A DNA stretch of 64,000 bases from HGM04593 sp045661225 (lineage in GTDB: Bacteria; Bacteroidota; Bacteroidia; Bacteroidales; Bacteroidaceae). A model generated the notes under the pieces. That model was given only the letters and a program-made list of their open reading frames with translations, was not told the DNA's origin and made no database searches. This document shows positions 8,808-17,377 of the stretch, piece by piece; position 1 is the first letter of the stretch, and each line of letters starts with the position of its first letter. Both the position numbers and the translations under genes were made by a program. Location: contig JAZRFF010000012.1 in the NCBI GenBank assembly GCA_045661225.1, positions 48,757-112,756 on the forward strand, given 5' to 3'.

Positions 8808-10589
8808 TCAATCGAGTTTAAGTACTGCAAGGAACGCTTTTTGCGGAACCTCGACGTTACCAATCTGTTTCATACGTTTCTTACCCTTCTTTTGCTTTTC
8901 AAGCAACTTGCGCTTACGCGAAACGTCACCGCCGTAGCACTTTGCAGTAACGTCCTTGCGTACCTGCTTGATTGTCTCGCGTGCGATAATCTTTGTGCCT
9001 ATGGCTGCTTGCAAGGCAATGTCGAACTGCTGTCTGGGAATAAGGTCGCGCAATTTTTCGCACATTTGACGTCCAAGCCCGTAGGCATTGTCGACGTGTG
9101 TCAATGTCGATAATGCATCGACAGGCTCGCCGTTGAGCAGAATGTCGAGCTTGATGAGTTTTGAGGTTCTGAAACCGGCGGGGTGATAATCGAACGAAGC
9201 GTATCCCTTTGAGATACTTTTTAATTTGTCATAAAAGTCTATGACAATCTCTCCCAATGGCAATAAAAAGCGTATATCAACACGGTTGCCGGTTATAAAT
9301 TCCTGCTTTTGAAGTTCGCCACGCTTTGAAAGGCACAGGGTCATAATAGGACCAATATATTCGGCTCGGGTTATTATGCTGGCGTTGATGTATGGCTCTT
9401 CAATGTGGTCTATAAGTGTCGGATCGGGCATTCCGCCTGGGTTATGAACCTCCTTTGCCTCGCCCTGTTTGTCATACACCATATAGGAGACGTTAGGTAC
9501 GGTTGTAATAACGCTCATATCAAATTCGCGGTCGAGACGCTCTTGCACAATCTCCATATGCAACAACCCGAGGAATCCGCATCGGAATCCGAAACCCAAC
9601 GCTGCCGACGATTCAGGAGAGAATGTAAGCGATGCATCGTTTAGCTGCAGTTTTTCGAGCGATGCGCGCAAATCTTCGTAATCTTCGGCCTCAATGGGAT
9701 AGACTCCTGCAAAGACCATCGGCTTAACCTCCTCGAATCCCGAAATTGCAGAAGAACAAGGACGTGCAATGTGCGTAATAGTGTCACCGACCTTAACCTC
9801 ACGCGAGGTCTTTATTCCCGAAATTATATAACCGACATCGCCGGTGCGCAGTTCCTGACGCGGCGAGAGGTCCATTTTAAGGACTCCAATCTCGTCGGCA
9901 TCATACTCTTTGCCGGTATTGAAGAACTTTACCTTGTCGCCCTTGCGAAGCACGCCGTTTGTAATTTTGAAGTATGCGATAATGCCTCGGAAAGAGTTGA
10001 ATACCGAGTCGAAAATCAACGCCTGCAACGGTGCTTCTTCGTCGCCTTGCGGTGCCGGAATGCGTTCTACCACTGCCTGAAGAATTTCTTCGACGCCCAT
10101 ACCGGTCTTTCCTGACGCTTCGATAATATCCTCTCGGTCACAGCCCAGAAGGTCGATAATCTCGTCCTTGACCTCTTCGGGCATAGCGTTAATCATATCG
10201 CACTTGTTGATGACCGGGATAATTTCAAGTCCCTGGTCAACCGCCATATATAGGTTCGATATTGTTTGTGCCTGAACACCCTGAGTTGCATCAACCACAA
10301 GCAGCGCACCCTCGCAGGCTGCAATTGAGCGCGATACTTCGTACGAGAAGTCAACGTGTCCCGGAGTGTCAATGAGGTTGAGAATGTACTTTTCCCCTTT
10401 GTACATATACTCCATTTGAATAGCGTGGCTCTTGATAGTAATTCCGCGTTCTTTCTCAAGGTCCATATTGTCCAACATCTGACCTTCGGTGATGTTTATA
10501 GTCTTTGTTGTTTCCAAAAGACGGTCGGCAAGTGTTGACTTTCCGTGGTCGATGTGTGCAATAATGCAAAAGTTTCTTATTTTTTCCAT
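8808..10589 (-). CDS. lepA: Elongation factor 4 (LepA) GTPase
   Basis: A 593-residue translational GTPase, close to the usual length of about 600. Motifs are AHIDHGKSTLADRL (P-loop), the switch I region ERGITIKS, DTPGHVDF and NKCD. The LepA-specific C-terminal domain ends with AKCYGGDVSRKRKLLEKQKK. EF4 back-translocates or remodels stalled ribosomes. It is the first gene of a minus-strand run lepA-ftsY-rimO-HU-HU/LysM. A likely -7 element lies about 65 bp upstream of the start. Confidence 0.98.
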   Translation of the reverse strand: MEKIRNFCIIAHIDHGKSTLADRLLETTKTINITEGQMLDNMDLEKERGITIKSHAIQMEYMYKGEKYILNLIDTPGHVDFSYEVSRSIAACEGALLVVDATQGVQAQTISNLYMAVDQGLEIIPVINKCDMINAMPEEVKDEIIDLLGCDREDIIEASGKTGMGVEEILQAVVERIPAPQGDEEAPLQALIFDSVFNSFRGIIAYFKITNGVLRKGDKVKFFNTGKEYDADEIGVLKMDLSPRQELRTGDVGYIISGIKTSREVKVGDTITHIARPCSSAISGFEEVKPMVFAGVYPIEAEDYEDLRASLEKLQLNDASLTFSPESSAALGFGFRCGFLGLLHMEIVQERLDREFDMSVITTVPNVSYMVYDKQGEAKEVHNPGGMPDPTLIDHIEEPYINASIITRAEYIGPIMTLCLSKRGELQKQEFITGNRVDIRFLLPLGEIVIDFYDKLKSISKGYASFDYHPAGFRTSKLIKLDILLNGEPVDALSTLTHVDNAYGLGRQMCEKLRDLIPRQQFDIALQAAIGTKIIARETIKQVRKDVTAKCYGGDVSRKRKLLEKQKKGKKRMKQIGNVEVPQKAFLAVLKLD

Positions 10590-10917
10590 ATATTGTTTTT
10601 TGTTCTTTTCTTTATTGTGCTACTTGCGATTAAGCGATTTTCGTAACAACTTACAAAGATATAACAAAAAAATAATATATATATAATAACGCGCGACCTA
10701 AAAATTGCATTTGTTAAATAATAACTGAAATTTAATGGTTGCAATAGGCTGCAAATGACAATTTTTATTTAAATATAAACGCTTTTTACGTAAAGGTGGA
10801 TTTTATATTTATTTGTCATTTTACAGAGACAGAAAGTATATCTTTCATTATTTATAATATATTTATTTACAATATTATTGGCGCGTTACATTTAAGTGAC
10901 AAAAAGGCGGTGTATAA
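10590..10917. other. AT-rich intergenic region without a gene
   Basis: About 390 bp separate lepA from the GH20 gene. I see the lepA promoter element near 10654 and the GH20 terminator at the far end. The rest is AT-rich with an alternating AT run near 10672-10690. No convincing reading frame or known RNA was seen. Confidence 0.6.
10654..10661 (-). promoter_or_regulatory. Putative -7 promoter element for lepA
   Basis: On the minus strand this reads TATCTTTG, an exact match to the Bacteroidota -7 consensus TAnnTTTG, 64 bp upstream of the lepA ATG. The -33 region upstream is T-rich but has no clear TTTG at 19-20 bp. Confidence 0.55.
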
Positions 10918-10955
10918 TAAAAAAATACAATCGGAGCAGAATCGCCCCGATTGTA
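10918..10955 (-). terminator. Intrinsic terminator after the GH20 gene
   Basis: A 9-bp perfect stem (10926-10934 with 10947-10955) carries TACAATCGG and its complement. On the minus strand it is followed by a run of T from 10925 downwards. It sits just beyond the GH20 stop codon and would end the ettA-aminotransferase-GH20 transcript. Confidence 0.85.
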
Positions 10956-10981
10956 AATAATTATTCAGTAAAATTGTCAAT

Positions 10982-12652
10982 TTATTCAAAGACGTGCTTT
11001 CCGTAGTCTACGCCTCTTAGTCTGTAGTATTTTGCTTCGCCTTGCAAGCGTTTCAGAAAGTCTTTGTACTCGCGCTTTTCGGCTGGAGTCCAGCCGGCCT
11101 CGGCAACAGCGGCAAGACGCGGCAGCATAAGATATTGCACAACTTCCGGCTCTTCGACCCACTCTGTCCAGAAGTTTGCCTGCACGCCCATATAGCGGGA
11201 CTGCAGCCCCTCGTCGACATTATTCATCGGCTTGTAGTTGTAGACACGTTCAACAGTTTCGTCTCCGTACCCCTGCGAGCGAGGTTCGCTCTCGAGTTTA
11301 GACTGGCGACGATTTATGTAGTATGGAATCTGTGGCGACAGAATGGTGGTCATTCCCCTCTTTGCAGCATCTAAAGCGGCGTTGTCAGCGCCTATCCAGG
11401 CCATTATTGTAATATCCTCTCCAAGAGGCTTTGTATTTCCGTGCAGCACCTCGTTCCAGAAGATGAGCCTGCGTTGCTGTTCTTTCGGTTTTTGAGCAAT
11501 ATGCTCCTTCAACTGTTTGTAGAAGTGTATTTGCAGGTCGCGATAGTTTGTTGAACTTATTTTCTTCAGCAATGCCTGACATTCAGCGTTACGCTCCCAT
11601 TTGTGTGTCGGGCACTCGTCTCCACCAAGGTGAATGTAACCAAATGGGAACATTTCGACAAGTTCATCAATAACATCTTTTGCAAATTGCACAGCCTGAG
11701 GGTTGGCTACATTTATCACGTCGCCCGACACGCCCTGCCAAAGCCACACCTCGTGCTTGTTTTCGGGGTCACAAGCAAGGAATTCCGGGTACGATGCCAC
11801 TGCAGCTTGTGAATGACCGGGAATGTCAACCTCGGGGACAATCTCGACAAAGCGTTCTTTTGCATATTGCACAACCTCTTTAATATCCTCGCGGGTATAG
11901 TAACCACCGTAGCGTGTGCCATCGGGCTTTACGTCGCCCCACGCGCATACTTTGCTATCGCGCCAGGCTCCAATTTTGGTAAGTTTAGGATACTTTTTTA
12001 TTTCTATGCGCCAACCTTGGTCCTCGGTAAGATGCCAGTGGAAACGGTTCATCTTGTAGGCTGCCATTACGTCGATAATCTTCTTCACCTCCTCTTTGCC
12101 GTAAAAATGGCGTCCTTCGTCGAGCATAAAACCGCGCCAGCCGAAGCGTGGAGTGTCCTTTATTTCTACACAGGGGATACTCCAATGAGCAACGCTCTTG
12201 TCGCGTACACCGGCCATCACATTACGTGGAAGAAGCTGCTTTAATGTCTGGAAAGCGTAAAAGAACCCGGCCGGTTGTGCCGCAGTAATCTCAATCAGTT
12301 TGTTGGTTACCGACAATTTATAGGCCTCGTCGCCGAGCGTTTCATCGATGCTGAGCGCAATATGCGCGTCAGCCTTTTTTGTGCATTTGTTTATTTCGCC
12401 CTTTTTGTATTGAATCTTTTTATAGGCTGTTTTTTTCAGTTTTACTCCGGTCGTTGTTTTTATTGTCTTTGCAAAAACATCGACAACGCTTTTTATATCT
12501 TTATCATCGGGGTAACAGATGGTAATTTTACCTTTAAGCAGGAAATTACCCTCCTTTACGCTCATCTCTGCCGGCTGTGGAATAAGCGCAATCTCTTGTG
12601 CATTGAGCGTTAAAACAAAGAGAGACAGAAGAATTGCTAAAAATCTTTTCAT
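10982..12652 (-). CDS. GH20 beta-N-acetylhexosaminidase, exported
   Basis: A 556-residue glycoside hydrolase family 20 enzyme with a signal peptide (residues 1-18, ending LNA/Q). An N-terminal GH20b-type domain precedes the catalytic barrel. Key motifs are HWHLTEDQGWRIEI, the catalytic pair D345-E346 in HLGGDECPTHKW and the NFWTEW substrate-pocket segment. Such enzymes release terminal GlcNAc or GalNAc from glycans or peptidoglycan fragments by substrate-assisted catalysis, and are exported in Bacteroidales. It begins 9 bp after the aminotransferase gene and is the last gene of that transcript. The specific glycan cannot be told. Confidence 0.95.
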   Translation of the reverse strand: MKRFLAILLSLFVLTLNAQEIALIPQPAEMSVKEGNFLLKGKITICYPDDKDIKSVVDVFAKTIKTTTGVKLKKTAYKKIQYKKGEINKCTKKADAHIALSIDETLGDEAYKLSVTNKLIEITAAQPAGFFYAFQTLKQLLPRNVMAGVRDKSVAHWSIPCVEIKDTPRFGWRGFMLDEGRHFYGKEEVKKIIDVMAAYKMNRFHWHLTEDQGWRIEIKKYPKLTKIGAWRDSKVCAWGDVKPDGTRYGGYYTREDIKEVVQYAKERFVEIVPEVDIPGHSQAAVASYPEFLACDPENKHEVWLWQGVSGDVINVANPQAVQFAKDVIDELVEMFPFGYIHLGGDECPTHKWERNAECQALLKKISSTNYRDLQIHFYKQLKEHIAQKPKEQQRRLIFWNEVLHGNTKPLGEDITIMAWIGADNAALDAAKRGMTTILSPQIPYYINRRQSKLESEPRSQGYGDETVERVYNYKPMNNVDEGLQSRYMGVQANFWTEWVEEPEVVQYLMLPRLAAVAEAGWTPAEKREYKDFLKRLQGEAKYYRLRGVDYGKHVFE

Positions 12653-12661
12653 AATTTATGG

Positions 12662-13963
12662 TTAATGTTTTTCATTAAAAAGTTTTAATCTTTCTTCGAG
12701 CAATGCGTAATGATGGGGCTTTATGTTCGACGAACAAGCTCTTATACCCTTGCGCGTGGCACCTGTCGTTGCAAGGTCTATTCCGCTGACGCCATAGTAG
12801 AGCAATTCTTTAAGCAATTCTCCGCCGTCCATATTTTTGTACCCTATGGTAAAGAAAAAACCGTCGCTCACAGGCTCCTCGTCGTCTTTGTCGTAAACCA
12901 CGTTAAAGCCGTTGCGTACAAGAATCTCTTTAATACGCGCAGCTCTTATGGCATATTCCTTTACATCGTGAACAAAGTCGTAATCGCCGTCGCAGGCGGC
13001 TTTAAGCATTGCGGCCATTGCGCATTGCGCCGAATGTGACACACCGGACGTAAATGAATACAGAAATATGTATGCAAAAGCCGCTCCGAAACGTGAAATT
13101 CCATAACGTTCCTTGAGCGCCTCGTAATGACGGTTGTAAAGCGCGTCCGAAATGCACGCAACAGCGACTCTCTGTCCGGCGTAACTGAATATTTTAGATG
13201 CGCTTATCAACATCACATAATTGTCGGTATAATGCGACACGCTCGGTTGGTATGGTGGTTCAAATGGTCGTCCCAATTCCTTTCTGAAGTCCATTGTCAT
13301 ATAGGCAAGGTCCTCTATTACAACAACATCGTGCTTTGTGGCAAGGCGGCCTATAATTTCGAGTTCAACATCGTTAAGGCATTGCCACGTGGGGTTGTTC
13401 GGGCTTGAGTATAACACTGCGCTTATATTGCCTTGCGCAAAAAGTTCTTCGAGTTTATGCTCTAACTTTCGGCCTCTGTAATCGGCAATATCGAACGACG
13501 CTATTTTTATGCCTATAACCTGCGCTTGCATCTTCTGTACGGGGAATCCCGGGTCTATATAAAGCACAGTGTCTTTTGCAGGGTTGAGTTGTGAGGCCAA
13601 CATAAGTGACGCAAACGACCCCTGCATTGAACCTACAGTGGGGATACACCCCTCGGGGCGAATATCGGTGTTTATAAAAGCCTTTACAAAACGCGATGCT
13701 TGCTTTTTCACCTCGGGAATACCGTCTATTATCGGATAGACCGACGCAACACCTTGCTCCAATGCGTCACGCTCGGCCTTAACCCCGACCTCTGCCGGTG
13801 GAAGTCCGGGGACGCCCATCTCAAAATGGATAAACTCCACTCCCGTGCGCGCCTCAGCGGCGCGCACAACGGCTCCAATCTGACGAATGGAGGCCGAACG
13901 AATGTCGTTTATCTCTAATTCTTTGACAATGGAGTCTATTATATTGGGGTCGACAACGGACAT
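12662..13963 (-). CDS. Pyridoxal-phosphate aminotransferase, class I/II
   Basis: A 433-residue fold-type I PLP enzyme. The PLP lysine is in SASKIFSYAGQRVA (K in SASK). The aspartate that contacts the cofactor nitrogen is probably in VVIEDLAYMTMD, and SSPNNPTW is the substrate-side asparagine segment. The C-terminal arginine for the alpha-carboxylate is probably in KGIRACSSN. It belongs to the aspartate-aminotransferase superfamily, but substrate cannot be assigned from motifs alone. It lies between ettA (18 bp) and the GH20 gene (9 bp), a combination that gives no clear pathway. Confidence 0.85.
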   Translation of the reverse strand: MSVVDPNIIDSIVKELEINDIRSASIRQIGAVVRAAEARTGVEFIHFEMGVPGLPPAEVGVKAERDALEQGVASVYPIIDGIPEVKKQASRFVKAFINTDIRPEGCIPTVGSMQGSFASLMLASQLNPAKDTVLYIDPGFPVQKMQAQVIGIKIASFDIADYRGRKLEHKLEELFAQGNISAVLYSSPNNPTWQCLNDVELEIIGRLATKHDVVVIEDLAYMTMDFRKELGRPFEPPYQPSVSHYTDNYVMLISASKIFSYAGQRVAVACISDALYNRHYEALKERYGISRFGAAFAYIFLYSFTSGVSHSAQCAMAAMLKAACDGDYDFVHDVKEYAIRAARIKEILVRNGFNVVYDKDDEEPVSDGFFFTIGYKNMDGGELLKELLYYGVSGIDLATTGATRKGIRACSSNIKPHHYALLEERLKLFNEKH

Positions 13964-13981
13964 AATTGTGATAATAAAGCG

Positions 13982-15679
13982 TTAATCCTCCATCAGTTTG
14001 CGGTAGCGTGCTTTTTTGGGCTCTTCTATACCCAGACGGCGCATCTTGTTCTCTTCGTAATCGGAGTATGAACCTTCGAAGCTAAACACTTTTCCGTCGC
14101 CCTCGAACGCAATAATGTGTGTACATATACGGTCGAGGAACCAGCGGTCGTGGCTGATTACCACTGCACAACCGGCAAAGTTTTCAAGACCCTCTTCAAG
14201 TGCACGCAACGTGTTTACATCGATGTCGTTGGTAGGCTCGTCAAGCAGAAGTACGTTACCACCCTCTTTCAGGGCCATTGCAAGGTGCAGACGGTTGCGT
14301 TCACCACCCGACAGCACTCCACACTTCTTCTCCTGGTCGGCACCCGAGAAATTAAAGCGTGACAGGTATGCACGTACGTTAATCTCCTTTCCGCCCAAGC
14401 GCATAAGTTCGTTGCCCTGACTCATAACCTCGTATACGGTCTTGTCGGCAACAATATCCTTGTGGTTCTGGTCAACGTATGCAATTTTTACAGTCTCTCC
14501 AACCTCGAATGTACCTTCGTCGGCGGTCTCGAGCCCCATAATCATACGGAAAAGAGTTGTCTTACCGGCACCATTAGGGCCTATAACGCCTACAATGCCG
14601 TTAGGGGGAAGCATAAAGTCGAGATTGCTGAACAGATGCTTGTTGCCGAAAGATTTTCCGATATTCTCGGCGTTGATGACCTTGTTGCCCAGACGTGGAC
14701 CGTTAGGAATGAAAATCTCCAGTTTCTCTTCACGCTCCTTCTGGTCTTCGTTAAGCATACGTTCGTATGAGTTAAGACGAGCCTTACCCTTTGCCTGACG
14801 TGCTTTAGGCGACATACGCACCCATTCAAGCTCGCGCTCAAGAGTCTTGCGACGTTTGCTTGCGCTCTTCTCTTCCTGCTCCATACGCTTGGTCTTTTGT
14901 TCGAGCCACGAAGAGTAATTTCCCTGCCAGGGGATACCCTCGCCACGGTCGAGCTCAAGAATCCAGCCGGCTACATCGTCAAGGAAGTAACGGTCGTGAG
15001 TAACGGCAATTACGGTACCCTCATACTGGTTAAGGTGTTGCTCGAGCCAGTCTATACTCTCGGCGTCAAGGTGGTTGGTAGGCTCGTCAAGAAGCAGCAC
15101 GTCGGGCTTTTGGAGCAACAGACGGCACAATGCCACACGGCGACGCTCACCACCCGACAAATGGTCGACAAGTTCGTCGGGAGCCGGACAGCGAAGTGCT
15201 GCCATTGCGCGTTCCAATTTGCTGTCAAGGTTCCAGGCGTCGGTAGCGTCTATAATATCCTGCAATTCGGCCTGACGGGCAAAGAGCGCGTTCATTTTAT
15301 CCTCATTCTCATAATATTCGGGCAAGCCGAACTTCTGGTTAATCTCCTCGTACTCGGCAAGAGCGTCAACAGTCGCTTGTACGCCCTCTTTAACGCAATC
15401 CATAACCGTCTTGCCGTCTTGCAAGTGTGGATCCTGAGGCAGATAACCCACTGAGTACCCGGGCGACCAGACAACATTGCCTTGATATTCGTTGTCAAGT
15501 CCTGCAATAATCTTCATCAAGGTAGACTTACCGGCACCGTTCATACCTACAATACCAATCTTGGCACCGTAGAAGAACGAAAGGTAAATGTTCTTCAACA
15601 CTTGCTTGTTTGTTTGCTTAATGGTCTTGCTGAGCCCGACCATTGAAAAGATGATTTTTTTATCGTCAACTGTAGCCAT
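13982..15679 (-). CDS. ettA: Energy-dependent translational throttle protein EttA (ABC-F)
   Basis: A 565-residue soluble protein with two ABC ATPase domains. Domain 1 has GMNGAGKST, the signature LSGGERRRVAL and the Walker B region LLLDEPTNHLDAES. The inter-domain linker holds a charged helical arm, and domain 2 has GPNGAGKTT, LSGGERNRLHL and LLLDEPTNDID. This is the ABC-F class, which acts at the ribosomal E site; length and arm match EttA, which gates entry into elongation according to energy state. It is the first gene of the ettA-aminotransferase-GH20 operon, with a good promoter just upstream. Confidence 0.95.
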   Translation of the reverse strand: MATVDDKKIIFSMVGLSKTIKQTNKQVLKNIYLSFFYGAKIGIVGMNGAGKSTLMKIIAGLDNEYQGNVVWSPGYSVGYLPQDPHLQDGKTVMDCVKEGVQATVDALAEYEEINQKFGLPEYYENEDKMNALFARQAELQDIIDATDAWNLDSKLERAMAALRCPAPDELVDHLSGGERRRVALCRLLLQKPDVLLLDEPTNHLDAESIDWLEQHLNQYEGTVIAVTHDRYFLDDVAGWILELDRGEGIPWQGNYSSWLEQKTKRMEQEEKSASKRRKTLERELEWVRMSPKARQAKGKARLNSYERMLNEDQKEREEKLEIFIPNGPRLGNKVINAENIGKSFGNKHLFSNLDFMLPPNGIVGVIGPNGAGKTTLFRMIMGLETADEGTFEVGETVKIAYVDQNHKDIVADKTVYEVMSQGNELMRLGGKEINVRAYLSRFNFSGADQEKKCGVLSGGERNRLHLAMALKEGGNVLLLDEPTNDIDVNTLRALEEGLENFAGCAVVISHDRWFLDRICTHIIAFEGDGKVFSFEGSYSDYEENKMRRLGIEEPKKARYRKLMED

Positions 15680-15716
15680 AAAATATATTGATTATTCATT
15701 TACGTTTAATTGCCCG

Positions 15717-15748
15717 CGAAGATACTAAAAAAACGCGAGCGATGCAAA
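15717..15748 (-). promoter_or_regulatory. Promoter of the ettA operon
   Basis: On the minus strand a TTTG (-33, 15745-15748) is followed after 20 bp by TATCTTCG (15717-15724). This is the Bacteroidota promoter layout with TTCG in place of TTTG at the end of the -7 box. It ends 37 bp upstream of the ettA start. Confidence 0.7.
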
Positions 15749-15799
15749 GAAACTGCAAAAAGACCTTATATATTATTATACTGAACAGCTCTTTGCTTA

Positions 15800-16300
15800 C
15801 TACCGAGAGAGACTGTTTAGCTGATAGGCATCACGAGGGTCGCCGTTTGCAAGGCGTATTACACCGCAATGCTTAAACCCGTATTTTTGCAGAATGTGGT
15901 GCATAATGACATTATCGCGGTGAGTGTCTATGCGCACGTTTGTTGTCTGCCCGAAAGCCCAGTCGAGCAACTTTTTTGCGTACCCTCTGCCCGGAGCGAG
16001 CGTGGCTATGCGGTGTATTACGCTGTAAGGCTCATCATCGTGCCAGTCTCCTTGCTCAATGTGGGTGTATGTGGGGTCCGGACCGGGAATCAAAGCCATC
16101 GTTGCCTCAATATCGCCGCCCTCGCGCGGACAAGCAACGTAGCATACTCCACGTTCAATGTCTCCACGCACCACCTCGGCCGATGGATACCCATCGCCCC
16201 ATTGCTGCATATTCCCGCTTGCGCGCATAATGGACTTTGCACGCTCAAAGAGCCTTATTAGTGCCGGAACATCGGCGGGTGTTGCTTTGCGTATGTACAT
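15800..16300 (-). CDS. GNAT-family N-acetyltransferase
   Basis: A 166-residue acetyltransferase with the GNAT acetyl-CoA loop in ATLAPGRGYAKKLL and the following YGFKHCGVI strand-helix unit near the C-terminus. The acceptor substrate cannot be read from sequence. I chose ATG 16300 (N-terminus MYIRKATPAD) because AAGGA lies 9 bp upstream; the longer frame from TTG 16324 is less likely. The gene is divergent from the DUF2975 gene and monocistronic. Confidence 0.88.
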   Translation of the reverse strand: MYIRKATPADVPALIRLFERAKSIMRASGNMQQWGDGYPSAEVVRGDIERGVCYVACPREGGDIEATMALIPGPDPTYTHIEQGDWHDDEPYSVIHRIATLAPGRGYAKKLLDWAFGQTTNVRIDTHRDNVIMHHILQKYGFKHCGVIRLANGDPRDAYQLNSLSR

Positions 16301-16321
16301 ATTCACATTCCTTAATAAAAG

Positions 16322-16329
16322 CAAAAATA
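16322..16329 (-). promoter_or_regulatory. Putative -7 element of the GNAT gene
   Basis: On the minus strand this reads TATTTTTG, matching TAnnTTTG, 21 bp upstream of the chosen ATG. No strong -33 partner was seen. Confidence 0.45.
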
Positions 16330-16428
16330 ATAAATAATATCATAACCACAAAAAACGCCCGTTCATATATTTGCAGAAACCTTTTATTGTTAAACGATAT
16401 TAAACCACTTGTTTTTCTTTACATTTTT

Positions 16429-16459
16429 ATTGTTTTTCGATAAAACGTTATTATCTTTG
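16429..16459 (+). promoter_or_regulatory. Promoter of the DUF2975/HTH pair
   Basis: ATTG at 16429-16432, a 19-bp spacer and TATCTTTG at 16452-16459 match the Bacteroidota -33/-7 layout with one mismatch in the -33 box. It lies 39 bp before the DUF2975 start. Confidence 0.65.
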
Positions 16460-16498
16460 CACAGCCGGCAATAAATTATTCACATAAAAAAATAAATT

Positions 16499-16978
16499 AT
16501 GGAAACAAAAAATCACAAAGGACTGGCGGGATTGACGTTTTTTGCAACATTGCTGTGCGTTGCAAGCATCGTATGGATATTTGTCCAGAGTTACAGCATC
16601 AGCGCAAACAGCGGTGAGGGGTGTATTAAGTGGCACGAAGAGCTCTACCCTTTACAGATAGCAATATTTATTGGACGCATCGTCTTTGAGTCGTCATTTT
16701 TTGCGCTTATTGTAGTCTTTCTTTTCAAGCAACTCAAAGCCATCAAGAGCGGCGTGCTCTTCCCGAGCGCTAATGTAAAGATAATGTATATCATTGCTGT
16801 CTGCTACCTTATTGGCGATTTCTGTGCCGACAACATTTCGACTGCATTAGTGTACGAGAGCAACGGCGCATTCGTTGTCAAAGGCGACACTCTGCTCTTC
16901 GCTACGATGCTCATTGTTTTTGCACTCCTGTACAATACCGCTGTGAAAATAAGCGAGGAGAATAACCTGACGATTTAA
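16499..16978 (+). CDS. DUF2975 four-helix membrane protein
   Basis: A 159-residue protein with four predicted membrane helices: about residues 10-31, 53-76, 97-114 and 130-148. This is the size and topology of DUF2975 proteins (for example B. subtilis YoaS). They are usually encoded with a small Cro/CI-like regulator, as here, where an HTH gene begins 29 bp downstream. The pair may form a membrane-linked transcription switch, but no ligand or target is known. Confidence 0.85.
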   Translation: METKNHKGLAGLTFFATLLCVASIVWIFVQSYSISANSGEGCIKWHEELYPLQIAIFIGRIVFESSFFALIVVFLFKQLKAIKSGVLFPSANVKIMYIIAVCYLIGDFCADNISTALVYESNGAFVVKGDTLLFATMLIVFALLYNTAVKISEENNLTI

Positions 16979-17007
16979 GACTTAACACACCTTAAAAGAG
17001 TTTTATT

Positions 17008-17214
17008 ATGTCTATTATAGTTAATATCGACGTGATGCTTGCAAAGCGTAAAATGAGCTCGGGCGAGCTCGCCGAAAAGGTAGGTATTACACAAGCCAAC
17101 CTCTCTATTCTCAAGACCGGGAAGGCTAAAGCCGTGCGGTTCACCACTCTCGATGCGCTTTGCAAAGCCCTCGACTGCCAGCCGGGCGACATTCTCGAGT
17201 ATAAAGAGGATTAA
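17008..17214 (+). CDS. Small XRE-family helix-turn-helix regulator
   Basis: A 68-residue single-domain regulator of the YozG/Cro type. The helix-turn-helix is in SSGELAEKVGITQANLSILK, followed by the DALCKALDCQPGDIL element typical of this family. It would bind DNA as a dimer. It is translated from the same message as the DUF2975 membrane protein upstream, its usual partner. The likeliest target is its own promoter region. Confidence 0.92.
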   Translation: MSIIVNIDVMLAKRKMSSGELAEKVGITQANLSILKTGKAKAVRFTTLDALCKALDCQPGDILEYKED

Positions 17215-17306
17215 GCGTCCTTTTTTTACAAAAGCAACTGGGCTCTGCACAAAAAGCGTTGAACACCGCTCAAAAAAAAGAGCCGCAAACATTATAATGA
17301 CACGGG

Positions 17307-17340
17307 GTTGTGCTACGTGTCATTATTTTTATTATCTTCG
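17307..17340 (+). promoter_or_regulatory. Putative promoter of the M3 peptidase gene
   Basis: GTTG at 17307-17310 and TATCTTCG at 17333-17340 are separated by 22 bp, slightly long for the consensus. The -7 box ends 37 bp upstream of the start codon and has the TTCG variant. Confidence 0.5.
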
Positions 17341-17377
17341 CACAAACAGAAAATACACAACACAAAAAACATAAACA

